This document shows, piece by piece, positions 1 to 5,200 of a stretch of 5,200 nt of DNA. A model generated the notes under the pieces. The model was not told where the DNA came from and ran no database searches. It worked only from the letters and a program-made list of their open reading frames with translations. This DNA comes from JASHVB01 sp035535035 (lineage in GTDB: Bacteria > Pseudomonadota > Alphaproteobacteria > Acetobacterales > Acetobacteraceae), in the NCBI GenBank assembly GCA_035535035.1, contig DATLQW010000162.1, positions 1 to 5,200 on the forward strand, read 5' to 3'. The position numbers were made by a program, and so were the translations under genes. Position 1 is the first letter of the stretch. Every line of letters begins with the position of its first letter.

Positions 1-65
1 AGCCCAATAACCAGGGCTTCAAGTTCCGCTCGGCTCAGGCCAGACAGGGGTTCCGCGTTGGGCAC
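1..65 (-). CDS. Transposase N-terminus (IS66-like), partial, cut by window edge
   Basis: Reading leftward from a GTG at 65-63, the frame gives VPNAEPLSGLSRAELEALVI and continues past position 1. The run 'GLSRAELEALV' resembles the leucine/glutamate-rich start of single-ORF IS66-type transposases, which goes on into a coiled-coil segment before the catalytic domain. That match is from memory of the family, not a search. The frame is open back to a TAG at 101-99, so a GTG at 98-96 is an alternative start, but the extra residues do not look family-like. Neither start has a good Shine-Dalgarno. No tnpA/tnpB-like reading frame is seen just upstream, which would fit the IS66 subgroup that carries only the transposase. 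The rest of the element lies outside the window, so whether it is intact cannot be judged. Only 21 codons are visible, so this stays tentative. Confidence 0.45.
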   Translation of the reverse strand, partial: MPNAEPLSGLSRAELEALVIG

Positions 66-167
66 ACAGGGAGCGAATCGTACTCGATCGAGCCGCACCT
101 AACGAAAAATGCGCCTCGGCCACGAGTTTTGCCCCTATTACCCTGAAACGTCAAATTTCGACTGCCT

Positions 168-184
168 CCCCGGCCGAGCCGGGG
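168..184. repeat. GC-rich 7-bp hairpin
   Basis: The sequence CCCCGGC-CGA-GCCGGGG forms a perfect 7-bp stem with a 3-base loop, extendable by one T-G wobble pair (167/185). No T-run follows on either strand, so it is not a standard intrinsic terminator. It lies about 100 bases upstream of the partial transposase start, where an insertion-element end or a transcription-blocking stem would be expected. Its role is unknown. Confidence 0.4.
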
Positions 185-626
185 GAACTCCCTTTGTATT
201 AGGGGAAGGTTAATATTTTCAATTCAGAAACTCGAGTCCGCCCGCACCGAAAACAAGAAACGGATACGGACGAGGAAGCACGCCATCACGCGCGACTTTG
301 AACATGAAGCCGTTTCCCTTTGCCCGTTCTCGCACTGGTATCGCCGCGCACGACAGCCATTACCGCACGCCGGCCAGGCACAATGTCGCTTGAAGCCCGC
401 AGCATATCCCTGCTCCTGACGCAAGATCTCGTGTATCGTTGTGAAACAATGACCACGATCGGTGGTGGAACGCAAGGTACTAAATCGTTAATAGTTCGTC
501 GTTTCTGTTGTCATCCAAGAACTTTTCTTGCCGAGCAGCAATTGCTGGTTGCGGCGTAGAAATACTATGGGATCATGAGTCGTGTTGCTGTTCTTCCGCA
601 CCGCTTGCGGAGTCGCCACCAGTGTC

Positions 627-643
627 AATGTTGGATCTGAGCC
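627..643 (+). repeat. Imperfect 17-base direct repeat, copy 1
   Basis: AATGTTGGATCTGAGCC here matches AATGTTGGGTCCGGGCC at 751-767 in 14 of 17 positions, and all three differences are transitions. The copies start 124 bases apart in the same orientation. Short repeats of this kind occur near the ends of some insertion elements (IS21 family, for example) and in protein-binding arrays. No transposase gene of that kind is visible here. Confidence 0.35.
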
Positions 644-750
644 TCCACCGACGGCCCGTTCACGCGTGTGCCGATGGCTGCACGTCCAGGGTACAGCTCC
701 ATGGCGTCTGACGATCTGGGGTCACCCGCTACTTTGCATCTGGTGACACG

Positions 751-767
751 AATGTTGGGTCCGGGCC
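751..767 (+). repeat. Imperfect 17-base direct repeat, copy 2
   Basis: This is the partner of the repeat at 627-643 (14 of 17 identical). It sits just downstream of a 6-bp dyad, GTCACC at 721-726 with GGTGAC at 742-747, and about 35 bases beyond the stop codon of the acetyltransferase gene on the other strand. The clustering of repeat and dyad suggests a worn element end or a binding region, but this is inference. Confidence 0.35.
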
Positions 768-768
768 A

Positions 769-796
769 ACCTCTCCGGCCGCAGCGCAAGAGAGGT
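769..796 (-). terminator. Possible stem-loop after the acetyltransferase gene
   Basis: ACCTCTC at 769-775 pairs with GAGAGGT at 790-796, giving a perfect 7-bp stem with a 14-base loop. In the direction of the acetyltransferase gene it begins 6 bases after the stop codon, which is where a terminator or a 3'-end-protecting stem would sit. There is no T-tract after it on the minus strand (the sequence runs into TGGCCC), so it does not qualify as a classical rho-independent terminator. Confidence 0.3.
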
Positions 797-802
797 CGAG
801 GA

Positions 803-3328
803 TCACAACGTCAGGCGCGCCTCGATCACGCCGGGTTCTTCCGGCATTCGCCGTACGGCAAAACCGAGATGTCGCACGAAGGCCAGCATCGGCGCGTTTT
901 CCGCCAGCACCTGCCCGACCACCTCGGCCATCCCGCACTGCCGCGCCCAGCCGATCAGCCGCTGCATGAGATGCGAGGCCAGGCCATGGCCCTTCACGTC
1001 CGGCTGCACGATCACCGCGAATTCGCCGCTGCGTCCGTCCGCCTCGCGCACCAGCCGCGCCACCCCGACGGTGTCGCCGGTCGCCTCGCGTACCGCGACG
1101 AACGCCATCTCCCGGTCGTAATCCACCTGCGTCAGCCGCGCCATCTGCTCTTGCGACAGCTCGCGCATCGTCGAGAAGAACCGGTACCGCACGTCCGGCG
1201 GCGGCAGCCGGCGGAAGAACGCAGCGTGCTGTTCCGCGTCCTCCGGGCGGATCGGGCGGATGACGAAGCTCTCGCCGCCGCACGGCCAATGCTCCACCAG
1301 TTCGGACGGGTAGGGCGAAATGGCGAGCGCTGCCGGCGGCGCGCCGGCCGGACGCAAGCGAAGCCAGGCGTCCGCCGCGATCACGCCAATCGCATCGGCG
1401 AACAGGGCAGGGAGCTCCACCTCGGCGATCTCCGGCCAATCGACGATCAACTGGCTGATCCGCACCAGCACTTCGGCGACCGCGGTTTCATTGGCTGCCG
1501 GCGCGTCGCGCAGCGGCTGGCCGAGCATGGCGCCGACGCGGCAGCGCCCGATCAGGCCGTGCGCCAGCGGCAGGTTGAGCGGCGGCAGGTCCATCGCGAG
1601 GTCGCATGTCCCGTTCGCCGCCGTGCCGCCCGGGCCCACGCTGATCATCGGCCCGAACGTGGGATCGTCCGCCACGCGCACGCCGAGCTCGCGCGCCCGG
1701 GCGACCTGGCGCTGCACCAGTATCCCGGCATCGGGGGCGGTGTGCTCGCGGCGCGCCTGGCGCGTGACCAGCAGGCGGGCGGCGGCGTGGGCCTCCTCCG
1801 CGTCGTGCAGGTCCAGCACCAGCGCGCCCGGCGGGCGTTCGCGCGGCGGCACGGCCTGGCGCAGCTTCGCCACCACCGGATAGCCCAGCAGCAGTGCAGC
1901 CGCTGGGGCATCCTCGGCCCGGGTGACGGAACGCGTGGGCACGGTGGGGATGCCGTAGGCGGCCATCACGTCGAGCGCCTCGTCCTGGAACAGTGCCAGG
2001 CGGCCGGCGCGCCGCACCTGGGCGAACAGCCGGCGCACCGCGTTACGGTCGGGCGCGACCGGCAGCACCGTGCTGGGCGGCAGTTCGCGCGCTGCCGCAC
2101 GGTTGCGCCGGTCGCGCACCAGGTGCTGGAAGCCGCGCACGGCCTGCGCCGGCGTGGCGAAGGCGGCGAGGCCGGCCTTCGCCAGCGTGGCGCGATGCAG
2201 TGCGCCGGTGGTCTCGCCCATGGCGCAGACCAGCAGCGGCACGCGGAGTCCCTGCGCGGCCGATGCGAGCATGGCGATCGAAGGCGCATCCGTCGCACCG
2301 GCGGGTGCGTGCACCACCAGCACCCCGCCGATCCCCGGCGCTTCCGCCACCGCGGCGATGGTCGCCGCGAGTTGCGCCGCGGCGTCGATCGGCACGTGGA
2401 CGATGCCATGCTCCGCGCCGGGCAGGTCGGCGAGCCGCAGGCCATCCTGCAATGCCGCGTCGGCGGCGAGCCGGCCGGCGCCGATCGCATTGGTGATGAT
2501 CGCCAGGGTCTCGCTGCGCGCCGGGTGGGCGCGGGATAGGGTCTCGGCCGCGGCCAGCAGATCCTCGAAGCGGCTGACGCTCAACACGCCGGCCCGGCGC
2601 AAGGCGGCTTCGAAGGCAAGCTCGGCTTCGCCGGTGCCGTCACCGAGCAGGCGGCCGCCGGCGCGGATCGCTACGACGGGGCGCAGCCGGGCGGCGGCGC
2701 GGGCGGTCGACAGAAACGCGCGGCGGTCTTTCAGCCGGCGGATGTCGAGCAGGATAGCGCCGGTGCCGGGGTCGCGGGAGAGCCAGTCGAGCACGCGGCC
2801 GAAGCCGATATCCGCGTTGTCGCCGATGCCGACGATATGGCTGAATCCGACGCCGTTCGGCCCCGCCCAGTCGATAACCGCGCGGCACAAGGCGGCGGAT
2901 TGCGACACCAGCGCGAGGCGGCCGGGCGGCGGCGGGATATGCGCGCGCGTGGCGTTCAGGCCGATGCCGGGGACGGCAACGCCGAAGGAATTTGGCCCGA
3001 GCACTCGCACGCCGGTGCGCTGCGCGGCGGCGCCCAGGCCATCGGCTGCGTCGGGCACCAGGGCGGCGAAGCACCCGGCGGCGGCCAGCGCCTCGAGCGC
3101 CGGGACGATGGTCGCCGGCGGGCCGGCGAGGATGGCGAGATCGGGTGCGCCAGACAGCGCGGCCATGGTTTCGACCGCCTGGATTTGGCCGCGAAATGCG
3201 CCGAGGCGGAGGTTGACCGCGATTTGTGCGCCGGCCTCGGTGCCGGCGCCGATCACCGCCACGGAACGTGGCCGGAACAGCGCGTCCGGGTTGAAGCGGC
3301 CGGCAGGGTTGAGGCGGGGGACGGTCAT
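803..3328 (-). CDS. Pat/PatZ-type protein N-acetyltransferase (acyl-CoA synthetase-like + GNAT fusion)
   Basis: This 841-residue protein has the architecture of bacterial protein lysine acetyltransferases such as Salmonella Pat (about 886 aa), which use acetyl-CoA to acetylate proteins such as acetyl-CoA synthetase in the cytoplasm. Domains in order: a CoA-binding Rossmann fold (about 12-125; RSVAVIGAG at 21-29, GPNSFG at 111-116); succinyl-CoA-synthetase-like parts (about 130-410; VSQSAAL at 141-147); an ATP-grasp-like part (about 445-680; MAAYGIPTVPTR, GPMISVGPGG at 559-568); and a GNAT domain (about 687-841) with acetyl-CoA loop KGHGLA at 779-784 and a candidate catalytic Glu769 in GEFAV. 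The His-containing SHTG segment of active ADP-forming synthetases is missing near 224-235, as expected if that half is a sensor rather than an enzyme. The ATG at 3328 places the CoA-binding fold at the usual distance from the start; ATG 3343 is possible. Upstream in-frame residues are unlike the family. It is transcribed divergently from the hydrolase. The substrate is not deducible. Confidence 0.92.
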   Translation of the reverse strand: MTVPRLNPAGRFNPDALFRPRSVAVIGAGTEAGAQIAVNLRLGAFRGQIQAVETMAALSGAPDLAILAGPPATIVPALEALAAAGCFAALVPDAADGLGAAAQRTGVRVLGPNSFGVAVPGIGLNATRAHIPPPPGRLALVSQSAALCRAVIDWAGPNGVGFSHIVGIGDNADIGFGRVLDWLSRDPGTGAILLDIRRLKDRRAFLSTARAAARLRPVVAIRAGGRLLGDGTGEAELAFEAALRRAGVLSVSRFEDLLAAAETLSRAHPARSETLAIITNAIGAGRLAADAALQDGLRLADLPGAEHGIVHVPIDAAAQLAATIAAVAEAPGIGGVLVVHAPAGATDAPSIAMLASAAQGLRVPLLVCAMGETTGALHRATLAKAGLAAFATPAQAVRGFQHLVRDRRNRAAARELPPSTVLPVAPDRNAVRRLFAQVRRAGRLALFQDEALDVMAAYGIPTVPTRSVTRAEDAPAAALLLGYPVVAKLRQAVPPRERPPGALVLDLHDAEEAHAAARLLVTRQARREHTAPDAGILVQRQVARARELGVRVADDPTFGPMISVGPGGTAANGTCDLAMDLPPLNLPLAHGLIGRCRVGAMLGQPLRDAPAANETAVAEVLVRISQLIVDWPEIAEVELPALFADAIGVIAADAWLRLRPAGAPPAALAISPYPSELVEHWPCGGESFVIRPIRPEDAEQHAAFFRRLPPPDVRYRFFSTMRELSQEQMARLTQVDYDREMAFVAVREATGDTVGVARLVREADGRSGEFAVIVQPDVKGHGLASHLMQRLIGWARQCGMAEVVGQVLAENAPMLAFVRHLGFAVRRMPEEPGVIEARLTL

Positions 3329-3340
3329 GACGCAGTGCAC

Positions 3341-3369
3341 CATAAATGCGGCCCGGGGCGCCGGCGCAA
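3341..3369 (-). promoter_or_regulatory. Candidate promoter of the acetyltransferase gene
   Basis: On the minus strand, TTGCGC (3369-3364) and TTTATG (3346-3341) are separated by 17 bases and resemble -35 and -10 boxes, though the -10 matches the consensus poorly. A transcript would begin only a few bases before the ATG at 3328, giving a very short or absent leader. That would agree with the lack of a Shine-Dalgarno there and would exclude the ATG at 3343. This is inference from pattern only. Confidence 0.25.
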
Positions 3370-3426
3370 GCTGCTGGCCGCCGATGAGGCGCCTTGCATG
3401 GCAGCCGGTCGTCCAGGGCATCGGCC

Positions 3427-3467
3427 CTCCGGCGTCATGGCGGCCGTTGCCAGCCATGACGCCGGAG
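3427..3467. promoter_or_regulatory. Perfect 15-bp inverted repeat in the divergent control region
   Basis: CTCCGGCGTCATGGC at 3427-3441 is followed, after an 11-base spacer, by its exact reverse complement at 3453-3467. It lies between the divergent acetyltransferase and hydrolase genes, upstream of the candidate promoter elements of both. It could be a binding site for a dimeric regulator controlling both genes, a stem that blocks read-through in either direction, or a stable RNA hairpin if transcription starts farther out. No T-run follows it on either strand, so a standard terminator is unlikely. The dyad itself is certain; its role is not. Confidence 0.6.
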
Positions 3468-3484
3468 CGCCTGCCGGCCGCGGC

Positions 3485-3519
3485 TTGACCTGCGCCGTCA
3501 TCGCGGCACCCTTGGTGCC
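3485..3519 (+). promoter_or_regulatory. TTGACC -35-like box and GGCACC-CTT-GGTGCC dyad before the hydrolase
   Basis: TTGACC at 3485-3490 (within GGCTTGACC) is a good -35-like hexamer for an alphaproteobacterial promoter, matching 5 of 6 consensus bases. No good -10 box stands at the normal spacing. Instead, a perfect 6-bp dyad with a 3-base centre, GGCACC-CTT-GGTGCC, occupies 3505-3519, over the place where the -10 would be. A repressor bound there would cover the promoter. Both the promoter and the operator reading are inferred. Confidence 0.35.
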
Positions 3520-3561
3520 AGCGGGTGTCGGCTAATCGCGAGCCGCGCACAACCGGAAATC

Positions 3562-3568
3562 AGGGGAG
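3562..3568 (+). promoter_or_regulatory. Ribosome binding site of the hydrolase
   Basis: AGGGGAG ends 7 bases before the ATG at 3576, and it decides the start. The frame is also open upstream to a GTG at 3525, but that codon has no such site and its extra residues are not typical of the family. Confidence 0.7.
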
Positions 3569-3575
3569 ACAGGAC

Positions 3576-4526
3576 ATGGCCGACCGATCGCGTTGGGACC
3601 CCGAAATGGCCGCCTTCACCGCGGCGGCCGAAGCAGCGGCGGCGAAATATCCGCCGATCCGGCTGGAAGTGCCGCTCGATCCGCACCGCGCCACCAACGA
3701 TGCGTTGAACATGGCCTATACGCAAGGCGGGCCGGCGATGGCGGAGACCGCCAATCGGTGGATCGCCGCGCATGGCCGGCGGATTTTCTGCCGTGTCTAT
3801 CGCCCGCGCCTGGATCGCGCCGTGCCGACGATGGTGTATTTCCATGGCGGCGGCTGGGTCTGGGCGTCGGTCGATACGCATGACCGGCTGGTGCGGGAAT
3901 ATTGCGCGGCCGGCGAGGTAGCCGCGGTGTCGGTGGATTACGCCCTCTCGCCGGAAGCCAAATTCCCGCAGGCGCTGGAGGAGTGCGTCGCGGCGCTGCG
4001 CTGGGTCGCCGCGCATGGCCAGGAGTGGGGGCTGGACACGACGCGGCTGTTGGTGGGCGGGGATTCGGCGGGCGGCAATTTGGCACTGGCGACCGCTCTG
4101 CTGGCGCGCGACACCGGCGGGCCGGCGCTGCGCGGCATCCTGACCGCCTACCCGGTGAGCGACAGCCGGCTGGATACGCCGAGCTACCAGGAATTCGGCG
4201 ACGGCGCGTTCGGGCTGAGCCGGGACCGGATGGCGTTCTACTGGTCGGTGTACGTGCCGCATGCGGCGGACCGGCTGCACCCGCTGGCTGCGCCGCTGCG
4301 TGCCGATCTGCGCGGGCTGCCGCCGGTGCTGGTGCACCTGGCGGAGCTGGACGTGCTGCGGAGCGAGGGCGAGGCTTTGGTTGCCCGGTTGCGCGAAGCC
4401 GGCGTGGCAGTGGAGACTGCGACTTTTCCGGGTGTGGTGCATGGCTTCCTGCGTGCCATGGGGACGGTGGGCAAGGCGCGCGACGCGGTGGTGAAGGCGG
4501 GGGTTTGGCTGCGCGCGTTGGCGTAG
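3576..4526 (+). CDS. Alpha/beta hydrolase, hormone-sensitive lipase type (family IV esterase)
   Basis: This 316-residue protein is of normal length for bacterial HSL-type (family IV) carboxylesterases, which hydrolyse short- to medium-chain esters. The oxyanion-hole motif HGGGW is at 90-94. The nucleophile elbow GDSAG is at 162-166 with Ser164. The remaining triad residues are Asp259 (in AELDVL) and His289 (in GVVHGF). The signature segments VSVDYALSPEAKFPQALEE and GGNLALA flank the elbow as in the family. The N-terminus carries an alanine-rich cap-like segment (about 8-25) and no clear signal peptide or membrane helix, so a cytoplasmic enzyme is likely. A strong ribosome binding site precedes the ATG. 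The gene is divergent from the acetyltransferase across a 247-base control region and is followed 91 bases later by a DUF29 gene. Composition is similar to its neighbours and nothing looks broken. The natural substrate cannot be read from the sequence. Confidence 0.93.
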   Translation: MADRSRWDPEMAAFTAAAEAAAAKYPPIRLEVPLDPHRATNDALNMAYTQGGPAMAETANRWIAAHGRRIFCRVYRPRLDRAVPTMVYFHGGGWVWASVDTHDRLVREYCAAGEVAAVSVDYALSPEAKFPQALEECVAALRWVAAHGQEWGLDTTRLLVGGDSAGGNLALATALLARDTGGPALRGILTAYPVSDSRLDTPSYQEFGDGAFGLSRDRMAFYWSVYVPHAADRLHPLAAPLRADLRGLPPVLVHLAELDVLRSEGEALVARLREAGVAVETATFPGVVHGFLRAMGTVGKARDAVVKAGVWLRALA

Positions 4527-4530
4527 ATAC

Positions 4531-4565
4531 GCACCCCCCGGACGGTGCAAGCGCGGCCTCCGCGC
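4531..4565 (+). terminator. Tandem stem-loops after the hydrolase gene
   Basis: Five bases past the hydrolase stop region, GCACC (4531-4535) can pair with GGTGC (4544-4548). It is directly followed by a very stable GCGCGG-CCT-CCGCGC hairpin (4551-4565, perfect 6 bp, all G/C). No T-run follows; the sequence continues CAAATGTG. This may slow transcription or protect the hydrolase mRNA end rather than act as a classical terminator, so co-transcription with the DUF29 gene remains open. Confidence 0.35.
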
Positions 4566-4617
4566 CAAATGTGAGGCAGGACCGTTCTGATCACCCGTGC
4601 CGGCGGAGGCGCATGAC

Positions 4618-5004
4618 ATGAGCGATTACGACACCGACCTGCTGCTGTGGAGCGAACGCCAGGCCGATCTGCTGCGTCGGGTAGCAGCCGGCGAGCGGCT
4701 GAACGATCAGGTGGATTGGCAAAACGTCCCAGAGGAAATCGAATCCCAGGGTAGGAGCGACCGGCGCGGGCTGCACAACCGCATCGCCAGCGTCCTCGTG
4801 CATCTGATCAAGCTGGAGGCGTCCCCGGCCGAGGAGCCGCGGATTGCCTGGCGCGAGACAATTCTCGAACAGCGCCGACGTGTCGCGCGGCTGATCGCGG
4901 AGAGTCCCAGCCTGCGGCCCATCGTCCCACGGGTGATTGCCGAAGAATTGGACGACGCCACGGAGCGTGTCAACGACTTTGATACAGCCGGGTTCGTCAT
5001 TTAG
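4618..5004 (+). CDS. DUF29 family protein, C-terminus apparently short
   Basis: This 128-residue protein shows the hallmarks of DUF29: the opening YDTDLLLWSERQADLLR (4-20), the central acidic/arginine block EEIESQGRSDRRGLHNRI (39-56), the helix VLVHLIKLE, and the W-x-ETILEQRRRVARLI block (78-93) with a following 'PSLR'. DUF29 proteins are small, helical and of unknown function, and are common in cyanobacteria and alphaproteobacteria. Most members I recall run to about 140-150 residues and end in a segment like FPxxCPYTLEQxLD. Here the protein ends in DFDTAGFVI without it, and the other two frames downstream do not restore it, so the tail looks lost or diverged. The ATG at 4618 has GGAGG at 4605-4609, spaced by 8 bases; an overlapping ATG at 4613 is out of frame. 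The gene sits 91 bases after the hydrolase on the same strand. No signal peptide or membrane segment is seen. Confidence 0.85.
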   Translation: MSDYDTDLLLWSERQADLLRRVAAGERLNDQVDWQNVPEEIESQGRSDRRGLHNRIASVLVHLIKLEASPAEEPRIAWRETILEQRRRVARLIAESPSLRPIVPRVIAEELDDATERVNDFDTAGFVI

Positions 5005-5055
5005 GCTCGGTTCACGTCACTTGTTCCTCCATTTTCGGTTGGGGTCGGAATTGCG

Positions 5056-5072
5056 CCTTCGGTGAAGGTTTT
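5056..5072 (+). terminator. Weak intrinsic terminator candidate after the DUF29 gene
   Basis: CCTTC-GGT-GAAGG forms a 5-bp stem with a 3-base loop and is followed directly by TTTT, 51 bases after the DUF29 stop codon. The stem and T-run are short, so termination would be inefficient at best, but position and orientation fit the end of the hydrolase-DUF29 transcript. Confidence 0.35.
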
Positions 5073-5075
5073 CGG

Positions 5076-5120
5076 ACGCCGGCCGTCGCAGGCCGCGCGT
5101 TCTGGGCATGGGGCCGGCGT
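5076..5120. repeat. 9-bp perfect inverted repeat in the right-hand spacer
   Basis: ACGCCGGCC at 5076-5084 and GGCCGGCGT at 5112-5120 are exact reverse complements separated by 27 bases. No T-run follows on either strand. In this GC-rich DNA a GC-only repeat of this length is not strongly significant. The surrounding 5005-5200 holds no gene I can support. An open frame without a good start runs through on each strand to the right edge, and a gene could start at an ATG at 5160, but too little is visible. Confidence 0.35.
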
Positions 5121-5200
5121 ACTAAAACCGCCCAAGCACGAACCCGCGGGGATGCGGCGATGGTCTATGGGGATTTCGAGTTTTGCTCGGTTGAGGTAGT

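Larger units (their letters stand above)
66..802. other. Gene-poor, AT-richer spacer beside the transposase start
   Basis: No reading frame here is convincing. The open frames are short, overlap on both strands, lack good ribosome binding sites, mostly use GTG or TTG starts, and give cysteine- and arginine-rich translations with no recognisable domain. Base composition drops sharply: 481-540 is 40% G+C, against about 80% in parts of the neighbouring large gene. The stretch contains a GC hairpin at 168-184, a 6-bp hairpin at 516-530 (CAAGAA-CTT-TTCTTG), a 12-bp palindrome CAGCAATTGCTG at 536-547, and an imperfect 17-base repeat at 627-643 and 751-767. It probably holds the outer end of the left-hand insertion element and perhaps a decayed remnant of another, but no end could be fixed. 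Confidence 0.55.

Noticed and set aside
224..475. A small minus-strand ORF of 83 codons
   Set aside because: TTG start, no Shine-Dalgarno, Cys- and Arg-rich translation with no recognisable domain.
536..547. 12-bp perfect palindrome CAGCAATTGCTG
   Set aside because: About one palindrome of this length is expected by chance in 5.2 kb, and no promoter or gene start is beside it.
668..2539. A 623-codon open frame on the plus strand opposite the acetyltransferase gene
   Set aside because: It is a shadow of the very GC-rich minus-strand gene. Its translation is low-complexity, rich in Arg, His and Gly, with no domain, while the minus-strand frame has clear motifs.
2070..3488. A 472-codon plus-strand open frame over the 5' half of the acetyltransferase gene
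   Set aside because: Its translation is dominated by Ala, Arg, Ser and Pro with no family motif, again an antisense shadow caused by GC-biased third positions.
3329..3550. N-terminal extension of the acetyltransferase to 3550
   Set aside because: The frame is open, but the extra 74 residues are unlike the family, overlap the divergent regulatory region and the long dyad, and have no ribosome binding site.
3498..4619. A 373-codon minus-strand open frame opposite the hydrolase
   Set aside because: It is rich in Arg, His and Gln with no recognisable domain. The plus-strand frame has a full catalytic triad and a ribosome binding site.
123..5186. The 10-mer CGAGTTTTGC at 123-132 and 5177-5186, possible direct repeats bracketing the region
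   Set aside because: About a dozen 10-base matches are expected by chance in a window this size, and the flanking bases do not continue to match.
5005..5200. Open frames on both strands running off the right edge
   Set aside because: There is no good start with a ribosome binding site and no recognisable protein in the visible part. Open frames are common in this composition.

Overview
The window looks like chromosomal DNA of a high-GC proteobacterium. The most likely source is an alphaproteobacterium of the Rhodospirillales/Acetobacteraceae type. This is inferred from the strongly GC-biased coding sequence (one 60-base line inside the large gene is 82% G+C), from the DUF29 protein, and from the style of the acyl-CoA-synthetase-like/GNAT fusion. 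No rRNA, tRNA or species marker is present to confirm it.

Layout, left to right. (1) Positions 1-65, minus strand: the first ~21 codons of a transposase-like gene, probably IS66-type, cut by the window edge. (2) About 66-802: some 740 bases with no convincing gene. It is visibly poorer in G+C than the rest (40% in 481-540) and holds several small inverted repeats and one imperfect 17-base direct repeat. It reads as a spacer or the worn flank of a mobile element. (3) 803-3328, minus strand: a large Pat/PatZ-type protein acetyltransferase, made of a CoA-binding/succinyl-CoA-synthetase-like module, a degenerate ATP-grasp module and a C-terminal GNAT domain. The phospho-histidine segment of the synthetase module appears to be lost. 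(4) 3329-3575: a 247-base divergent control region with a perfect 15-bp inverted repeat and a second short dyad. (5) 3576-4526, plus strand: an alpha/beta hydrolase of the hormone-sensitive-lipase (family IV) type with a complete catalytic triad. (6) 4618-5004, plus strand: a small DUF29 protein whose C-terminus looks short for the family. (7) 5005-5200: a non-coding tail with a weak terminator-like hairpin and a 9-bp inverted repeat.

The genes do not form an obvious pathway. The acetyltransferase and the hydrolase are divergent and share one control region, so common regulation is possible. Both act on acyl-group chemistry (acetyl transfer from acetyl-CoA; ester hydrolysis), but a functional link is only a guess. 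The DUF29 gene has its own ribosome binding site 91 bases after the hydrolase and may or may not be co-transcribed. I see no CRISPR array, phage gene, toxin-antitoxin pair or clear new multi-gene system. The points most worth a second look are the long dyad between the divergent genes, the apparently inactivated synthetase module of the acetyltransferase, and the repeat-bearing AT-richer region beside the transposase start.
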